In this document: positions 1 through 6,789 of the stretch, piece by piece | How positions within the stretch are numbered: the stretch's first letter is position 1 | Layout: every line of letters starts with the position of its first letter | Assembly: GCF_001612725.1 (NCBI RefSeq) | Contig: NZ_BDAZ01000086.1 | Coordinates: forward strand, 1 to 35,176 | Direction of reading: 5' to 3' | Origin: Nocardia anaemiae NBRC 100462 | GTDB taxonomy: Bacteria; Actinomycetota; Actinomycetes; Mycobacteriales; Mycobacteriaceae | Length of the DNA: 35,176 nucleotides | Position numbers and translations under genes: made by a program | Notes under the pieces: model-generated | What the model saw: the letters and a program-made list of their open reading frames with translations, nothing else | Told to the model about the DNA's origin: nothing | Databases searched by the model: none

Positions 1-252
1 CCCCCCCAGCCAGGCGTCGGCCTGCGCCTTGGCTTCCTCGACATCGCTTCCAGCCGACGCCTCCCGGATCATCCGGCCGTCATGTGTGTAGATCCCCCAA
101 CTGCACGAGCGCGCGGTCGTGGCCCGGATCTTCGCCACGACATCGGTGCGGTGTTTGGACAGCCACCAGCGGTGTTCGTTGCCTTCGAGCCGCCATCCGT
201 CGGTCGCGTGCGGTGGCTGGATCGGACCCGATGCTGCCCAGTTGCCGGTCAC
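1..252 (-). CDS. Unidentified small protein, 3' end off the window
   Basis: Partial leftward gene: the GTG start is at 252 and the frame stays open to the window edge, giving at least 84 residues. The start is supported by a GTGA overlap with the stop of the upstream gene and by a GGCGGAGG stretch just before it, which suggests translational coupling. The protein is rich in Trp and charged residues (GWRLEGNEHRWWLSKHR, then SCSWGIYTHDGR) and has no membrane segment. I do not recognise the family. It is the last visible member of a leftward cassette of small genes beginning near 2.6 kb, so it probably shares their role, which is unknown. Confidence 0.6.
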   Translation of the reverse strand, partial: MTGNWAASGPIQPPHATDGWRLEGNEHRWWLSKHRTDVVAKIRATTARSCSWGIYTHDGRMIREASAGSDVEEAKAQADAWLGG

Positions 253-521
253 CCTCCGCCCCTGGTGGACCGGCCGTAGGCGTGGAGGGTCATCTGCGAC
301 CAGAAGTCGTGGCGAACCGCGTTCCACAGGTCGGTCAGCTTCGGCCAGCGTTCCCGTGCCTCCACCAGATCCGGGTAAGGCCCGTCGATCGAGGCCACCG
401 GCAAGTCCTCGGCAGTGTCATAGATGCCATGGATCTCGATGTTGTGCTTGTCGAGTGTCCAACTCGCTTCCAACCCATCGCATTCGGTGACGTGCTTGTG
501 CGGCATGTCGTCGTCGGTCAC
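249..521 (-). CDS. Unidentified 90-aa acidic protein of the left-end cassette
   Basis: Start chosen at GTG 521, preceded by an AAGGGG ribosome binding site 5 bases upstream; longer upstream starts would run into the preceding gene, which ends at 535. The stop overlaps the GTG of the next gene. The protein begins with TDDDMPHKHV and contains LDKHNIEIHGIYDT and ERWPKLTDLWNAVRHDFW. It is soluble, acidic and rich in Trp/His, with no motif I can name. Only 13 bases separate it from the preceding gene and there is a 4-base overlap with the next, so the three are surely one operon. Confidence 0.6.
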   Translation of the reverse strand: MTDDDMPHKHVTECDGLEASWTLDKHNIEIHGIYDTAEDLPVASIDGPYPDLVEARERWPKLTDLWNAVRHDFWSQMTLHAYGRSTRGGG

Positions 522-534
522 GGCTGCCCCTTGG

Positions 535-1191
535 CTACTGGTGCGCTCGCCCGCGCATGGTGTCCACGAGGTCGTCCAGGGATTCGAGCATCGCCCGCGC
601 TTGCTCACCCACCACTTCCGCTTCCGCGGTTCGCTCGATCGCGATGCCGCGTGCGATGGCCCGCTCCTGCGGAGTCATGGTCTGCGGCTTGAGCTTTCCC
701 GCCTCCATGAGGCGCTGTATCGCGCTCTCTTTTCGTGGGCATTCCGACGCGCGACATCCCATGTGCTGTTGGAAGTTCCGGTGCGCCTCGTCTGGATCCA
801 TCTCGTTTTCCAGGAGCCCGTGCGCAACCTGATCGACCGCAGGAGGACTCACACGCGACCACGTTTGCTCGGGACAGACGGTCTCGAGGTCGAACTGCTC
901 GCACACCCGCGCCGGACTGTGGGCGACAACTTCCAGGTCGTACACGATGATCGCCGCCGCATCAATGCCGATGGCGATGTTGAGCGCATAGCCGACCGGG
1001 TCGGCGTGTCCTTCTGGCGGGCGCACCGTGTACACGTAGTGGTAGCCGAGTTGTTCGGCGTGGCGTTGGATCGCGATCCGGCGGCGCGGCGAATCCATCG
1101 ATGACGTTTCGAACCCGATCGCCTTCGGCGGGGTCTGCGGTTGGTTATGGACGGTGGCCGATTGGCCCTGCTGATGTGCTGTCATTGTCAT
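535..1191 (-). CDS. Unidentified 218-aa protein, possibly two domains
   Basis: Start at ATG 1191 (MTMTAHQQ) is preceded by GGAAG with a 7-base spacer; an in-frame ATG further upstream lacks a site. The N-terminal half (about residues 25-110) has alternating strands and helices around RRIAIQRHAEQLGYHYVYTV and AIGIDAAAIIVYDLE. This loosely recalls the small N-terminal fold of serine recombinases, but no catalytic serine motif is visible, so recombinase activity is not claimed. The C-terminal half has a CRASECPRK cysteine pair and a long helical stretch ending in LDDLVDTMRGR. It sits centrally in the leftward cassette. Function unknown. Confidence 0.65.
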   Translation of the reverse strand: MTMTAHQQGQSATVHNQPQTPPKAIGFETSSMDSPRRRIAIQRHAEQLGYHYVYTVRPPEGHADPVGYALNIAIGIDAAAIIVYDLEVVAHSPARVCEQFDLETVCPEQTWSRVSPPAVDQVAHGLLENEMDPDEAHRNFQQHMGCRASECPRKESAIQRLMEAGKLKPQTMTPQERAIARGIAIERTAEAEVVGEQARAMLESLDDLVDTMRGRAHQ

Positions 1192-1633
1192 GTCGGTGCT
1201 TCCAGATACGAGGTTGTGCGGGTGTGGGTGTGGATGGGTGAACCGCGCAGAGATATCCATCTAGCCGTTGCCTCGGCGGCGATCTGGCTTCGCTATCGGA
1301 GCGATCGACGGCGACGGTGGCGGTGAGTTCGACAGCGACACAACCGATCTGCTCGCCGCTGCCCTGGAAATCCACGATGGGCGCACCGGTTTCGTAACGG
1401 ACGTACCGGACACGCTGTGGAGGTCTCATCGCCGTACGCCCACGCGCGTGCCCAGTCGCCGCCGGTACATGACACCGAACTCGTGCGCTGTCGTCGCCAA
1501 TGGATGGATTCCTTGTGTGATGCCCCCGGATCGCCGACAACAGCGCCTCACCCGAGGAGAACAGCGCTACGGCGTCGGGTTCGGAACCGTCCGAGACCTC
1601 TGCGCTCGTATTCGGACCTGGAATGGCGTGCAT
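1145..1633 (-). CDS. Possible small gene, weak coding signal
   Basis: An open frame of 162 residues whose ATG at 1633 follows the preceding gene's stop (1637-1639) by three bases, an arrangement typical of coupled genes. The middle part looks protein-like (EPDAVALFSSGEALLSAIRG; YVRYETGAPIVDFQGSGEQ). The last ~35 residues are Pro/His-rich and overlap the start of the next gene by 47 bases, which is unusual here. Codon third positions are GC-rich near the start and less so later. It may be a real gene, a shorter gene starting at ATG 1429, or a frameshifted remnant. No family recognised. Confidence 0.4.
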   Translation of the reverse strand: MHAIPGPNTSAEVSDGSEPDAVALFSSGEALLSAIRGHHTRNPSIGDDSARVRCHVPAATGHARGRTAMRPPQRVRYVRYETGAPIVDFQGSGEQIGCVAVELTATVAVDRSDSEARSPPRQRLDGYLCAVHPSTPTPAQPRIWKHRHDNDSTSAGPIGHRP

Positions 1634-1636
1634 AGC

Positions 1637-2107
1637 TCACCGCCACACCACGGAAGACCGGGCTGGGCCGAGGAGCCGACGGGCAGCGGACATCACGCTG
1701 GTACGTGACGGCAATGAATGCGCGGTCGAGGGCTGCGATACCCAGTACCACCCGGTTGGATGGTCGGTCATCGGAAGCCACACTCGTTCGCCGGACTCCA
1801 GGATCCGTACGCCGCGTTCCTCCAGTTGGGCCAGCGTGTGCACGCCGAGCCTGCCGCCCCACGCCGGGCCAGCCAGGAAGATCCACTCGCGATTCGGTCG
1901 TGAGTAGCTGATGATCGGCACCGACACGCACCGGGCCTCCTCGAGAAGCACCTCACGCACCTGCTTGCCGAGCCCTGCGGGCATCGCCACCGCACCCAAA
2001 GCTGGAGTCGCGATCACCGACACGCGCTCGAACGCACGCGACACCGTGAACCCCAACTCGCGATAGACCCGGGCTACCTCATGCGCGCTGTGGCAGCTTT
2101 CGAACAT
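1637..2107 (-). CDS. Unidentified 156-aa protein of the left-end cassette
   Basis: Start at ATG 2107 (MFESCHSAHEV) is supported by GGAAGGGG 5 bases upstream and by a TGATG overlap with the stop of an upstream frame. The body reads as a compact alpha/beta protein: EVARVYRELGFTVSRA, then VISYSRP-type strands, then LAQLEERGVRILESGERVWL and PMTDHPTGWYWVSQP. The GxxIWLP/PTGW-like ending is, as far as I recall, seen in accessory actinobacterial proteins of unknown role. No catalytic motif can be named. It belongs to the leftward operon-like cassette between 2.6 kb and the window edge. Confidence 0.6.
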   Translation of the reverse strand: MFESCHSAHEVARVYRELGFTVSRAFERVSVIATPALGAVAMPAGLGKQVREVLLEEARCVSVPIISYSRPNREWIFLAGPAWGGRLGVHTLAQLEERGVRILESGERVWLPMTDHPTGWYWVSQPSTAHSLPSRTSVMSAARRLLGPARSSVVWR

Positions 2108-2397
2108 CACCGCCCCTTCCGATGACGGCCAGCGGGCTCTGACACCAATGAGAGGTGGGATCGCGAACTCTGCCGCGCCTCCGCCGCCACGTGACGAGCC
2201 CGCGCCGCACCAGCGCTGAACGCCACGGAGGGCCGTGCCAAAGCTCGTTGATTCATCACCGGGACACCCCCAAACCGCAACGCCCGCGAACTGGCGGTGC
2301 TCCACGGACTAACGCCCCGACCGAGCATCATCGCAACTCCCTGCACGGTTTCTGCCAGGTGCGTGATCGGCGGCCGTCCGGGGGCGGCCACGTGCAC
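2107..2397 (-). CDS. Short frame overlapping two cassette genes; possible frameshifted part of the upstream gene
   Basis: A 96-residue frame beginning at GTG 2397. Its stop overlaps the ATG of the next gene as TGATG, a strong sign that translation really ends there. It overlaps the end of the preceding gene by 70 bases in another frame, and the two frames meet near a run of five C/G bases around 2379-2383. The early part (PPITHLAETVQGVAMMLGRG) looks more protein-like than the tail of the preceding frame (WPPPDGRRSRTWQKPCRELR). One reading is that a single longer protein spanning about 2623 to 2107 has suffered a one-base slip. Otherwise these are two overlapping small genes. Confidence 0.4.
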   Translation of the reverse strand: MHVAAPGRPPITHLAETVQGVAMMLGRGVSPWSTASSRALRFGGVPVMNQRALARPSVAFSAGAARARHVAAEARQSSRSHLSLVSEPAGRHRKGR

Positions 2398-2623
2398 GGG
2401 ACCGAAGCCATACCCACCAGTTCAAGGGCGGTCAAGCCCAGTAGGGCGGCGTACGACTTGAGCGCCGTCAGTTGCTCGGCGGCGTGAACTGCTGCAAGAG
2501 CCTGTTCTTCCGACAGCGTGCGACCGGGGAGGAAGTCCACGACCCAGTCGCCTTGCCCCACGGCCTTCGCACGATGCTCCGTGAGATGGCTAAACATCAT
2601 CTGCGCGCCTACATGTACAGACA
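2328..2623 (-). CDS. Unidentified small protein, first gene of the leftward cassette
   Basis: Start at ATG 2623 (MSVHVGAQMMFSH), preceded by GGAGGA with a 7-8 base spacer. The 98-residue product has WVVDFLPGRTLSEEQALAA and a helical HAAEQLTALKSYAALLGLTALELVG segment that is clearly protein-like. The last ~20 residues turn Arg/Pro-rich and may be out of frame (see the overlapping frame at 2107-2397). It is the most upstream gene of the cassette and is divergent from the XRE regulator at 2798; the two share a 174-base intergenic region that probably holds both promoters. Function unknown. Confidence 0.55.
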
Positions 2624-2707
2624 TGGGCGGATCCTCCGTGTGTGACATCTATGGAGTAAACATGTCGCCGTTGGTGACTGCGAATCCACTTGACGATAGC
2701 TTTGACA

Positions 2708-2723
2708 ACTTGTCATCACAAGT
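2708..2723. promoter_or_regulatory. Palindromic operator candidate upstream of the XRE regulator
   Basis: ACTTGT and ACAAGT form perfect 6-base arms around a 4-base centre. The site lies directly after a TTGACA element (2702-2707) in the divergent region between the leftward cassette and the XRE gene. Position and symmetry fit an HTH-dimer operator, probably for the adjacent XRE protein. This is inference only. Confidence 0.4.
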
Positions 2724-2797
2724 GCAGACAACAGGTCGCCGCGCAGTTTCGGATGCGCGGTAGGATCTGGTCAGACATAACGGAAGGAGCTGTCGGC

Positions 2798-3658
2798 GTG
2801 CCGACGTCACCTACGGTCGCGCGGTCAGAGCTACTGCTTCGACTGAACCAGTGGAAGACCGAACAGAAGATCGACGTTCAGACAGCGGCCAAAGCCCTGA
2901 AGATCACAACCAACCACTGGCACCAGCTCATGAGCGACCGTCGTGCCCTCACCGATGAACACTTCAACGCGATGATGAAGCTGTTCGGCCTCGACGCTGA
3001 TGATCGAAAGATCCTCGAAGATCTGCGCGCCGACGCGCGGGAACGCGGCTGGTGGATGGACTACACCAGCCTGTTCGACGACGAGCATCGCCGACTGTTC
3101 GGATTCGAGCACGGTGCGGAGAGCATCCAGAGCTACGAAGGTCTCATCATCCCCGGACTGCTCCAGACCGGGGACTACGCCCGCGCCATCATGAACTCTG
3201 ACATCGCTCGCATCCGTCCCCTGGATGCGGACCTGTATGTCGAGGTGCGGTTGCGACGCCAACAGCGACTGACCGGCGAAGACCCGCTACACCTGACTGC
3301 GTTGATCCATCAAGCGGCGCTGGAGCAGCGGACAGGCACGGATGAGGTTATGCACGGGCAACTCCGGCACCTGACTGCAATGGTCCGTGAACACCCAGAA
3401 ACGATCGACATCCGGATTGTCCCGTTCACCGCAGCCAACCGGCCGATCTTGTCCGGTTCACCATTCCACATCATCCACTTCGCTAGCCCGATGCTCGGAC
3501 CGGTCGTGTGGCACGAATCGGTGGCTACACGAGGCATTATCGACGATGCCGCGAGAGTGCGTGAGCTACGCATCCTGTACGACCGTCAGTTGGAGTCCGC
3601 GATGAGCCGTGACGACTCGCTGGCCCTGATAGACCAGATAGCAGATCGGATAGCCTGA
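2798..3658 (+). CDS. XRE-family regulator with C-terminal DUF5753
   Basis: GTG 2798 is chosen because GGAAGGAG lies 8 bases upstream; the frame extends further 5' without a site. Product 286 aa. Residues ~1-75 form a helix-turn-helix (TAAKALKITTNHWHQLMSDRR). After a WWMDYTSLF link, residues ~100-280 match the DUF5753 ligand-like domain: SIQSYEGLIIPGLLQTGDYARA, RRQQRL, then IVPFTA and GPVVWHES. Actinobacteria carry many such XRE/DUF5753 proteins paired with a DUF397 protein (the WhiJ/BldB-type arrangement), and the next gene is that partner, 5 bases downstream. It likely binds DNA in the cytoplasm and may control its own operon and the divergent cassette. The signal it senses is not known. Confidence 0.92.
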   Translation: MPTSPTVARSELLLRLNQWKTEQKIDVQTAAKALKITTNHWHQLMSDRRALTDEHFNAMMKLFGLDADDRKILEDLRADARERGWWMDYTSLFDDEHRRLFGFEHGAESIQSYEGLIIPGLLQTGDYARAIMNSDIARIRPLDADLYVEVRLRRQQRLTGEDPLHLTALIHQAALEQRTGTDEVMHGQLRHLTAMVREHPETIDIRIVPFTAANRPILSGSPFHIIHFASPMLGPVVWHESVATRGIIDDAARVRELRILYDRQLESAMSRDDSLALIDQIADRIA

Positions 3659-3663
3659 TAGAC

Positions 3664-4050
3664 ATGAGCGCAATCAAGCCCGTCACCAGCAACAACGGTG
3701 TCTTCTTCAAGTCGTCATTCTCGAACGACGGCCCCTCCTGCGTCGAGGTGAAATTCGATAAGGAACGAGTGCTCATCCGTGACAGCAAGCAGAACGCCGC
3801 GTACGTCAACGCTCCTGATGAGCAGCCGACGATCATCCTCCCGGCTGCGCAGTGGGCCACCGTTCTCGACCTCACCCTGGCCGCCAAGTCCGGACAGGTC
3901 GATTCGCTCACCATCGATCTCCGTAGCGACGGCGGGACCGACCTCAGCGGGGTGGCCATCGGAGGCGATTCCGTGAAACTGACCTACACGCCGGATGAAT
4001 GGGATGCCTTCACCAAGGGCGTCGCGGGCGGCGAGTTCGACTACCGGTAG
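3664..4050 (+). CDS. DUF397 domain protein, partner of the XRE regulator
   Basis: 128 aa from ATG 3664, co-transcribed with the XRE gene. The DUF397 signature is present: FFKSSFSNDGPSCVEVKF near the N terminus, VLIRDSKQ in the middle and YTPDEWDAFTKGVAGGEFD at the end. At 128 residues it is longer than the usual 60-80 because of an inserted stretch (AAQWATVLDLTLAAKSGQ and DSLTIDLRSDGGTD). That stretch may be a duplicated half-domain, since both ends have the strand-then-xxxxWxxF pattern. DUF397 proteins act with XRE/DUF5753 regulators in Streptomyces development; no enzymatic role is known. Confidence 0.9.
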   Translation: MSAIKPVTSNNGVFFKSSFSNDGPSCVEVKFDKERVLIRDSKQNAAYVNAPDEQPTIILPAAQWATVLDLTLAAKSGQVDSLTIDLRSDGGTDLSGVAIGGDSVKLTYTPDEWDAFTKGVAGGEFDYR

Positions 4051-4067
4051 AACCGTCGCCGTTGGAT

Positions 4068-4092
4068 GCCGGAGGAGGCCTTGCCCTCCGGC
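4068..4092 (+). terminator. Hairpin after the DUF397 gene
   Basis: GCCGGAGG and CCTCCGGC form a perfect 8-base stem around a 9-base loop, 17 bases past the DUF397 stop. There is no T-run, as is common in high-GC actinobacteria. Confidence 0.55.
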
Positions 4093-4191
4093 TACCTGGC
4101 TTCGCAGATTCTCTAGTCGGCGAGTTCGTCGCCGCCTGATCGATACAAAACTGGGTTGACGGTATGTTTTTCGCTGGCGGCGTGGACCTGA

Positions 4192-4197
4192 TATCTT
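4192..4197 (+). promoter_or_regulatory. -10 element of a probably leaderless glycosyltransferase mRNA
   Basis: TATCTT ends 7 bases before ATG 4205, and no Shine-Dalgarno site precedes the ATG. Transcription would start at or next to the start codon. Confidence 0.45.
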
Positions 4198-4204
4198 CGC
4201 CGAC

Positions 4205-5071
4205 ATGTCCCGCCGCGACGACAAATCGGTCGGCCTCGTCCTGGTCACCTACGGCAGTAGTGATGATCTTCCTCCCTTCCTTAAATCACTCCCGAGTGCG
4301 GTCGAGCCGCTCTCTCTACAGATCGCCTGTGTAGACAACGCTTCCACCGATGGCAGCGCCGACATCGTCGAGGACTTCGGCGCGAAGGTGATCCGCAACG
4401 CCGAGAACGTCGGCTTGACTCGCGCCATCAATCAGGGCGCGGAACAAGCCGACACGGAGTGGCTGCTGATCGCCAACCCCGATACACAGCTGACTCCAGG
4501 CTCGATCGCGCGCCTAGTGGAGACGGCCATGACGGACGATCGGATCGGGCTTGTCGGCCCCCGAATCAGCCGCCTCGACGGCACCCCATACCCCACCGGT
4601 CGACGGTTCCCCTCGATCGGTGTCGGCATCCTTCACGCTCTGCTCGGGTCGGTGTGGCCAGGAAATCCTGCGACCCGCGCATACTTCGGTAACCCGGTCG
4701 ACACTGTCAGCGACGTCGACTGGATCTCCGGGTGCTGTATGTTGTTCCGCCGCAGCGTATTCGACGCGATCGGCGGATACGACGAGCGGTACTTCATGTA
4801 CTTCGAGGAGACCAAAGCCGCCCTCGATGTGCACCGTGCCGGATATCGGGTGGTAGTCGATCCGACGGTGGAGATCCGCCACCGCGAGGGCGGCAGCACC
4901 CGTCACGCTCCATTCCGCAAGGTGTTCAACCACCACCGTTCGGCGTTGCGGTTCTACTGCGACTATCACCGCCGATCCCCCTGGCTGCTGGCCGCACCAT
5001 TGGTCGCCGCTGGCCTGGTATTACGTGGTGCGGTGTCGGTGCTGCGGACCGCTGTAGCGCGTCCTCGCTGA
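4205..5071 (+). CDS. Family 2 glycosyltransferase (WbbL/rhamnosyltransferase-like)
   Basis: 288 aa. The GT-A fold opens with VGLVLVTYGSSDDL, followed by the nucleotide-sugar strand IACVDNASTDGSADIV, NVGLTRAINQG and the acidic WLLIANPDTQL motif. The central DWISGCCMLFRRSVFDAIGGYDERYFMYFEE segment is typical of GT2 enzymes that move rhamnose or related deoxysugars onto polyprenyl-linked or cell-wall acceptors. The usual FEDVDLxxR signature is altered to FEETKAALDVHR, so the base region diverges. A hydrophobic C terminus (LLAAPLVAAGLVLRGAVSVL) suggests membrane association. No ribosome binding site is seen, so the mRNA is probably leaderless. It converges on the methyltransferase with directly abutting stop codons and probably uses the sugar made by the facing operon. 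Confidence 0.88.
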   Translation: MSRRDDKSVGLVLVTYGSSDDLPPFLKSLPSAVEPLSLQIACVDNASTDGSADIVEDFGAKVIRNAENVGLTRAINQGAEQADTEWLLIANPDTQLTPGSIARLVETAMTDDRIGLVGPRISRLDGTPYPTGRRFPSIGVGILHALLGSVWPGNPATRAYFGNPVDTVSDVDWISGCCMLFRRSVFDAIGGYDERYFMYFEETKAALDVHRAGYRVVVDPTVEIRHREGGSTRHAPFRKVFNHHRSALRFYCDYHRRSPWLLAAPLVAAGLVLRGAVSVLRTAVARPR

Positions 5072-5851
5072 TCAGGTTGGGATCGTGCATACCGCGATCC
5101 CAACCGTCTTCGGTTCGATGATGTGTCCGTCGACCAAGTCTTCCCGTGCCCAATGTCGTAGGCGGTCGAGGATATCGGTGAGTTGGTCGGCGGTCGGGGT
5201 TACGGCCCACACTGCGGTGTTGGCGGCGAAGTAATCGAGATAATCGCGGTAGGGGATGCGCAGTTTACCGGTGAGGGTACGGATCTCGACGTTCCGCCAC
5301 GGTGTGAGCACCTGGGCGAGGTTCTCGAGGTTGACTCGGGTGGTGGTGTAGACCGGTTCACCCCAGCCGTACAGCTCGTGCACGCGGCGCCGGTACTCCG
5401 CTGTGTGTGGGTAGGAGGTGTCGGAGTTGGCCGATATCACGCATACCCCGTCGGGCCGCAGGACGCGGGTGGCTTCGGCGAGGGCGGCGGGGATGTCGGT
5501 GAGGTGCCCAAGCATGTGTACGGCGGTGATGATGTCGTACGAATCGTCCTGCCAGGGCAATGCTTCGGCGTCGCCGGTCACGAATTCGATGCCGTCGGTG
5601 TCGATTCCAGGTGGGATGGCGAGATCGAGGCCGACGAGGCGACCGCGGTGGCCGAGGTCGCGTAAGTGCCGCAGCATATGCCCGGTGCCGCAGCCGATAT
5701 CGAGGACGTGCGCGTTGCTCGGTGCGCCTACGGCGGAGGCGATGGCGGCTGGGATGTCGGTGGGGATGCTGCTGAATCGGGTGTGCACGTCGATTTTGGT
5801 GTTCAATACTGCGCCGTTGGCGTAGATCTGCTGGAAGTGCTTGTCTTTCAT
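5072..5851 (-). CDS. Class I SAM-dependent methyltransferase
   Basis: Start at ATG 5851 (MKDKHFQQIYANG), whose ATGA overlaps the stop of the dehydratase gene. Product 259 aa. The SAM-binding motif I is HVLDIGCGTGHMLRHL, followed by an acidic end of strand 2 (LVGLDLA), GDAEALPWQDDSYDII and the post-motif LRPDGVCVISAN. This is a Methyltransf_11-type enzyme of the kind that methylates sugars or small molecules. It is the last gene of a coupled four-gene operon (8782 to 5072) with nucleotidyltransferase, radical SAM and RmlB-like genes, so an activated deoxysugar or its product is the likely substrate. Its 3' end carries a perfect inverted repeat (5075-5105). Confidence 0.88.
   Translation of the reverse strand: MKDKHFQQIYANGAVLNTKIDVHTRFSSIPTDIPAAIASAVGAPSNAHVLDIGCGTGHMLRHLRDLGHRGRLVGLDLAIPPGIDTDGIEFVTGDAEALPWQDDSYDIITAVHMLGHLTDIPAALAEATRVLRPDGVCVISANSDTSYPHTAEYRRRVHELYGWGEPVYTTTRVNLENLAQVLTPWRNVEIRTLTGKLRIPYRDYLDYFAANTAVWAVTPTADQLTDILDRLRHWAREDLVDGHIIEPKTVGIAVCTIPT
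5075..5105. terminator. Bidirectional hairpin inside the methyltransferase 3' end
   Basis: GGTTGGGATCG and CGATCCCAACC are perfect 11-base arms around a 9-base loop. The hairpin lies 3 bases beyond the glycosyltransferase stop, within the last codons of the convergent methyltransferase. It can serve as terminator for the rightward gene and may limit transcript collision. Confidence 0.6.
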
Positions 5852-6789
5852 TGCTGCCACCATCCGTCGTGTTCGGTCAGCCACTGCACGGTGTCGGCAA
5901 GGCCGGTGTCGAATGGAACCTTCGGGGACCAGCCCAGTTCGGTGCGTGCTTTGCTGGTGTCGATGACGTAGCGCAGGTCGTGGCCGGGCCGGTCGGCAAC
6001 GAACTGTGGAGCGCGTTCGATGTTCATCAGTTCGGTGATCGTGGCGACGATCGCGCTGCTGGTGCGCTCGTCGTCGCCCGCGACGAGGTAGGACTCGCCG
6101 GCGCGGCCGTGTTCGAGCGCTGCGATGGTTGCTGCGGCGGCGTCGGTGACGTGCAGCCAGGTTCGGGATTGTCGCCCGTTGCCGTAGATCTGGGCGGGTT
6201 CGCCGTGCTGTAGATGGGCGACGGTGACCGGGATCAGTTTCTCCGGGTACTGCCAGCGGCCGTACAGATTGCCGAAATGACAGATCGTCGCCTCGATCTG
6301 GTGCGTAACTGTGTATGAGCGGATGAGGTGGTCGGCGGCGGCTTTGGTTGCGGCGTAAGGATTTCGGGGCCGGTAAGGCGAGGTTTCGGTGAATGGTTCG
6401 TCGAGCGCTTCGCCGAACACCTCGTCGGTCGAGGCGTGGATCAGGCGTCGGCGTCCGCCGACGTGGCGCAGGGTGCGGAGCAGCTGTGCGGTGGTTTCGA
6501 TGTTCGCCTGAATGAAGGGCCGGTCGTCGGCGATCGAGGCGTCGACGAATGTTTCGGCAGCCAAATGGATCACGGCGTCACAGTCGGCGAGCAGATCGGC
6601 CAGTAGGTCGGCATCGAGCATGCTCGCGCGGATGAACGTAACCCGGTACGAGGGCGGTAGCGCCTGTGGCGCTGCGGTGCGTGCGCAGCAGTCCAGCACC
6701 GTCACCGATGTGACCTTCGGGCAGCGCAGCAGGTGATCGACGACGTGAACGCCGAGGAAGCCAGCGCCACCGGTCACGAGAACCTTCAT
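5848..6789 (-). CDS. NAD-dependent nucleotide-sugar dehydratase/epimerase (RmlB-like)
   Basis: 313 aa extended short-chain dehydrogenase. It begins with the NAD-binding TGGAGFLG, then HLAAETFVDASI (canonical HLAAESHVDxSI), the STDEVFGE motif that holds the Asp-Glu acid/base pair of dTDP-glucose 4,6-dehydratases, the YAATK catalytic Tyr/Lys, NLYGRWQYPEKLIP and RTWLHVTDAA. These point to a dTDP- or CDP-hexose 4,6-dehydratase, slightly shorter than typical RmlB. ATG 6789 overlaps the radical SAM stop (ATGA), and its own stop overlaps the methyltransferase start. The upstream nucleotidyltransferase would supply the NDP-sugar. A 4-epimerase role cannot be excluded by eye. Confidence 0.9.
   Translation of the reverse strand: MKVLVTGGAGFLGVHVVDHLLRCPKVTSVTVLDCCARTAAPQALPPSYRVTFIRASMLDADLLADLLADCDAVIHLAAETFVDASIADDRPFIQANIETTAQLLRTLRHVGGRRRLIHASTDEVFGEALDEPFTETSPYRPRNPYAATKAAADHLIRSYTVTHQIEATICHFGNLYGRWQYPEKLIPVTVAHLQHGEPAQIYGNGRQSRTWLHVTDAAAATIAALEHGRAGESYLVAGDDERTSSAIVATITELMNIERAPQFVADRPGHDLRYVIDTSKARTELGWSPKVPFDTGLADTVQWLTEHDGWWQQ

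Noticed and set aside
535..1191. A serine recombinase identity for the 218-aa protein
   Set aside because: The strand/helix pattern is only loosely similar and the catalytic serine motif and DNA-binding region are absent.
1268..1708. Rightward open frame of 146 residues
   Set aside because: It is antisense to the better-placed leftward frames and Arg/Pro-rich in its second half, with no ribosome binding site.
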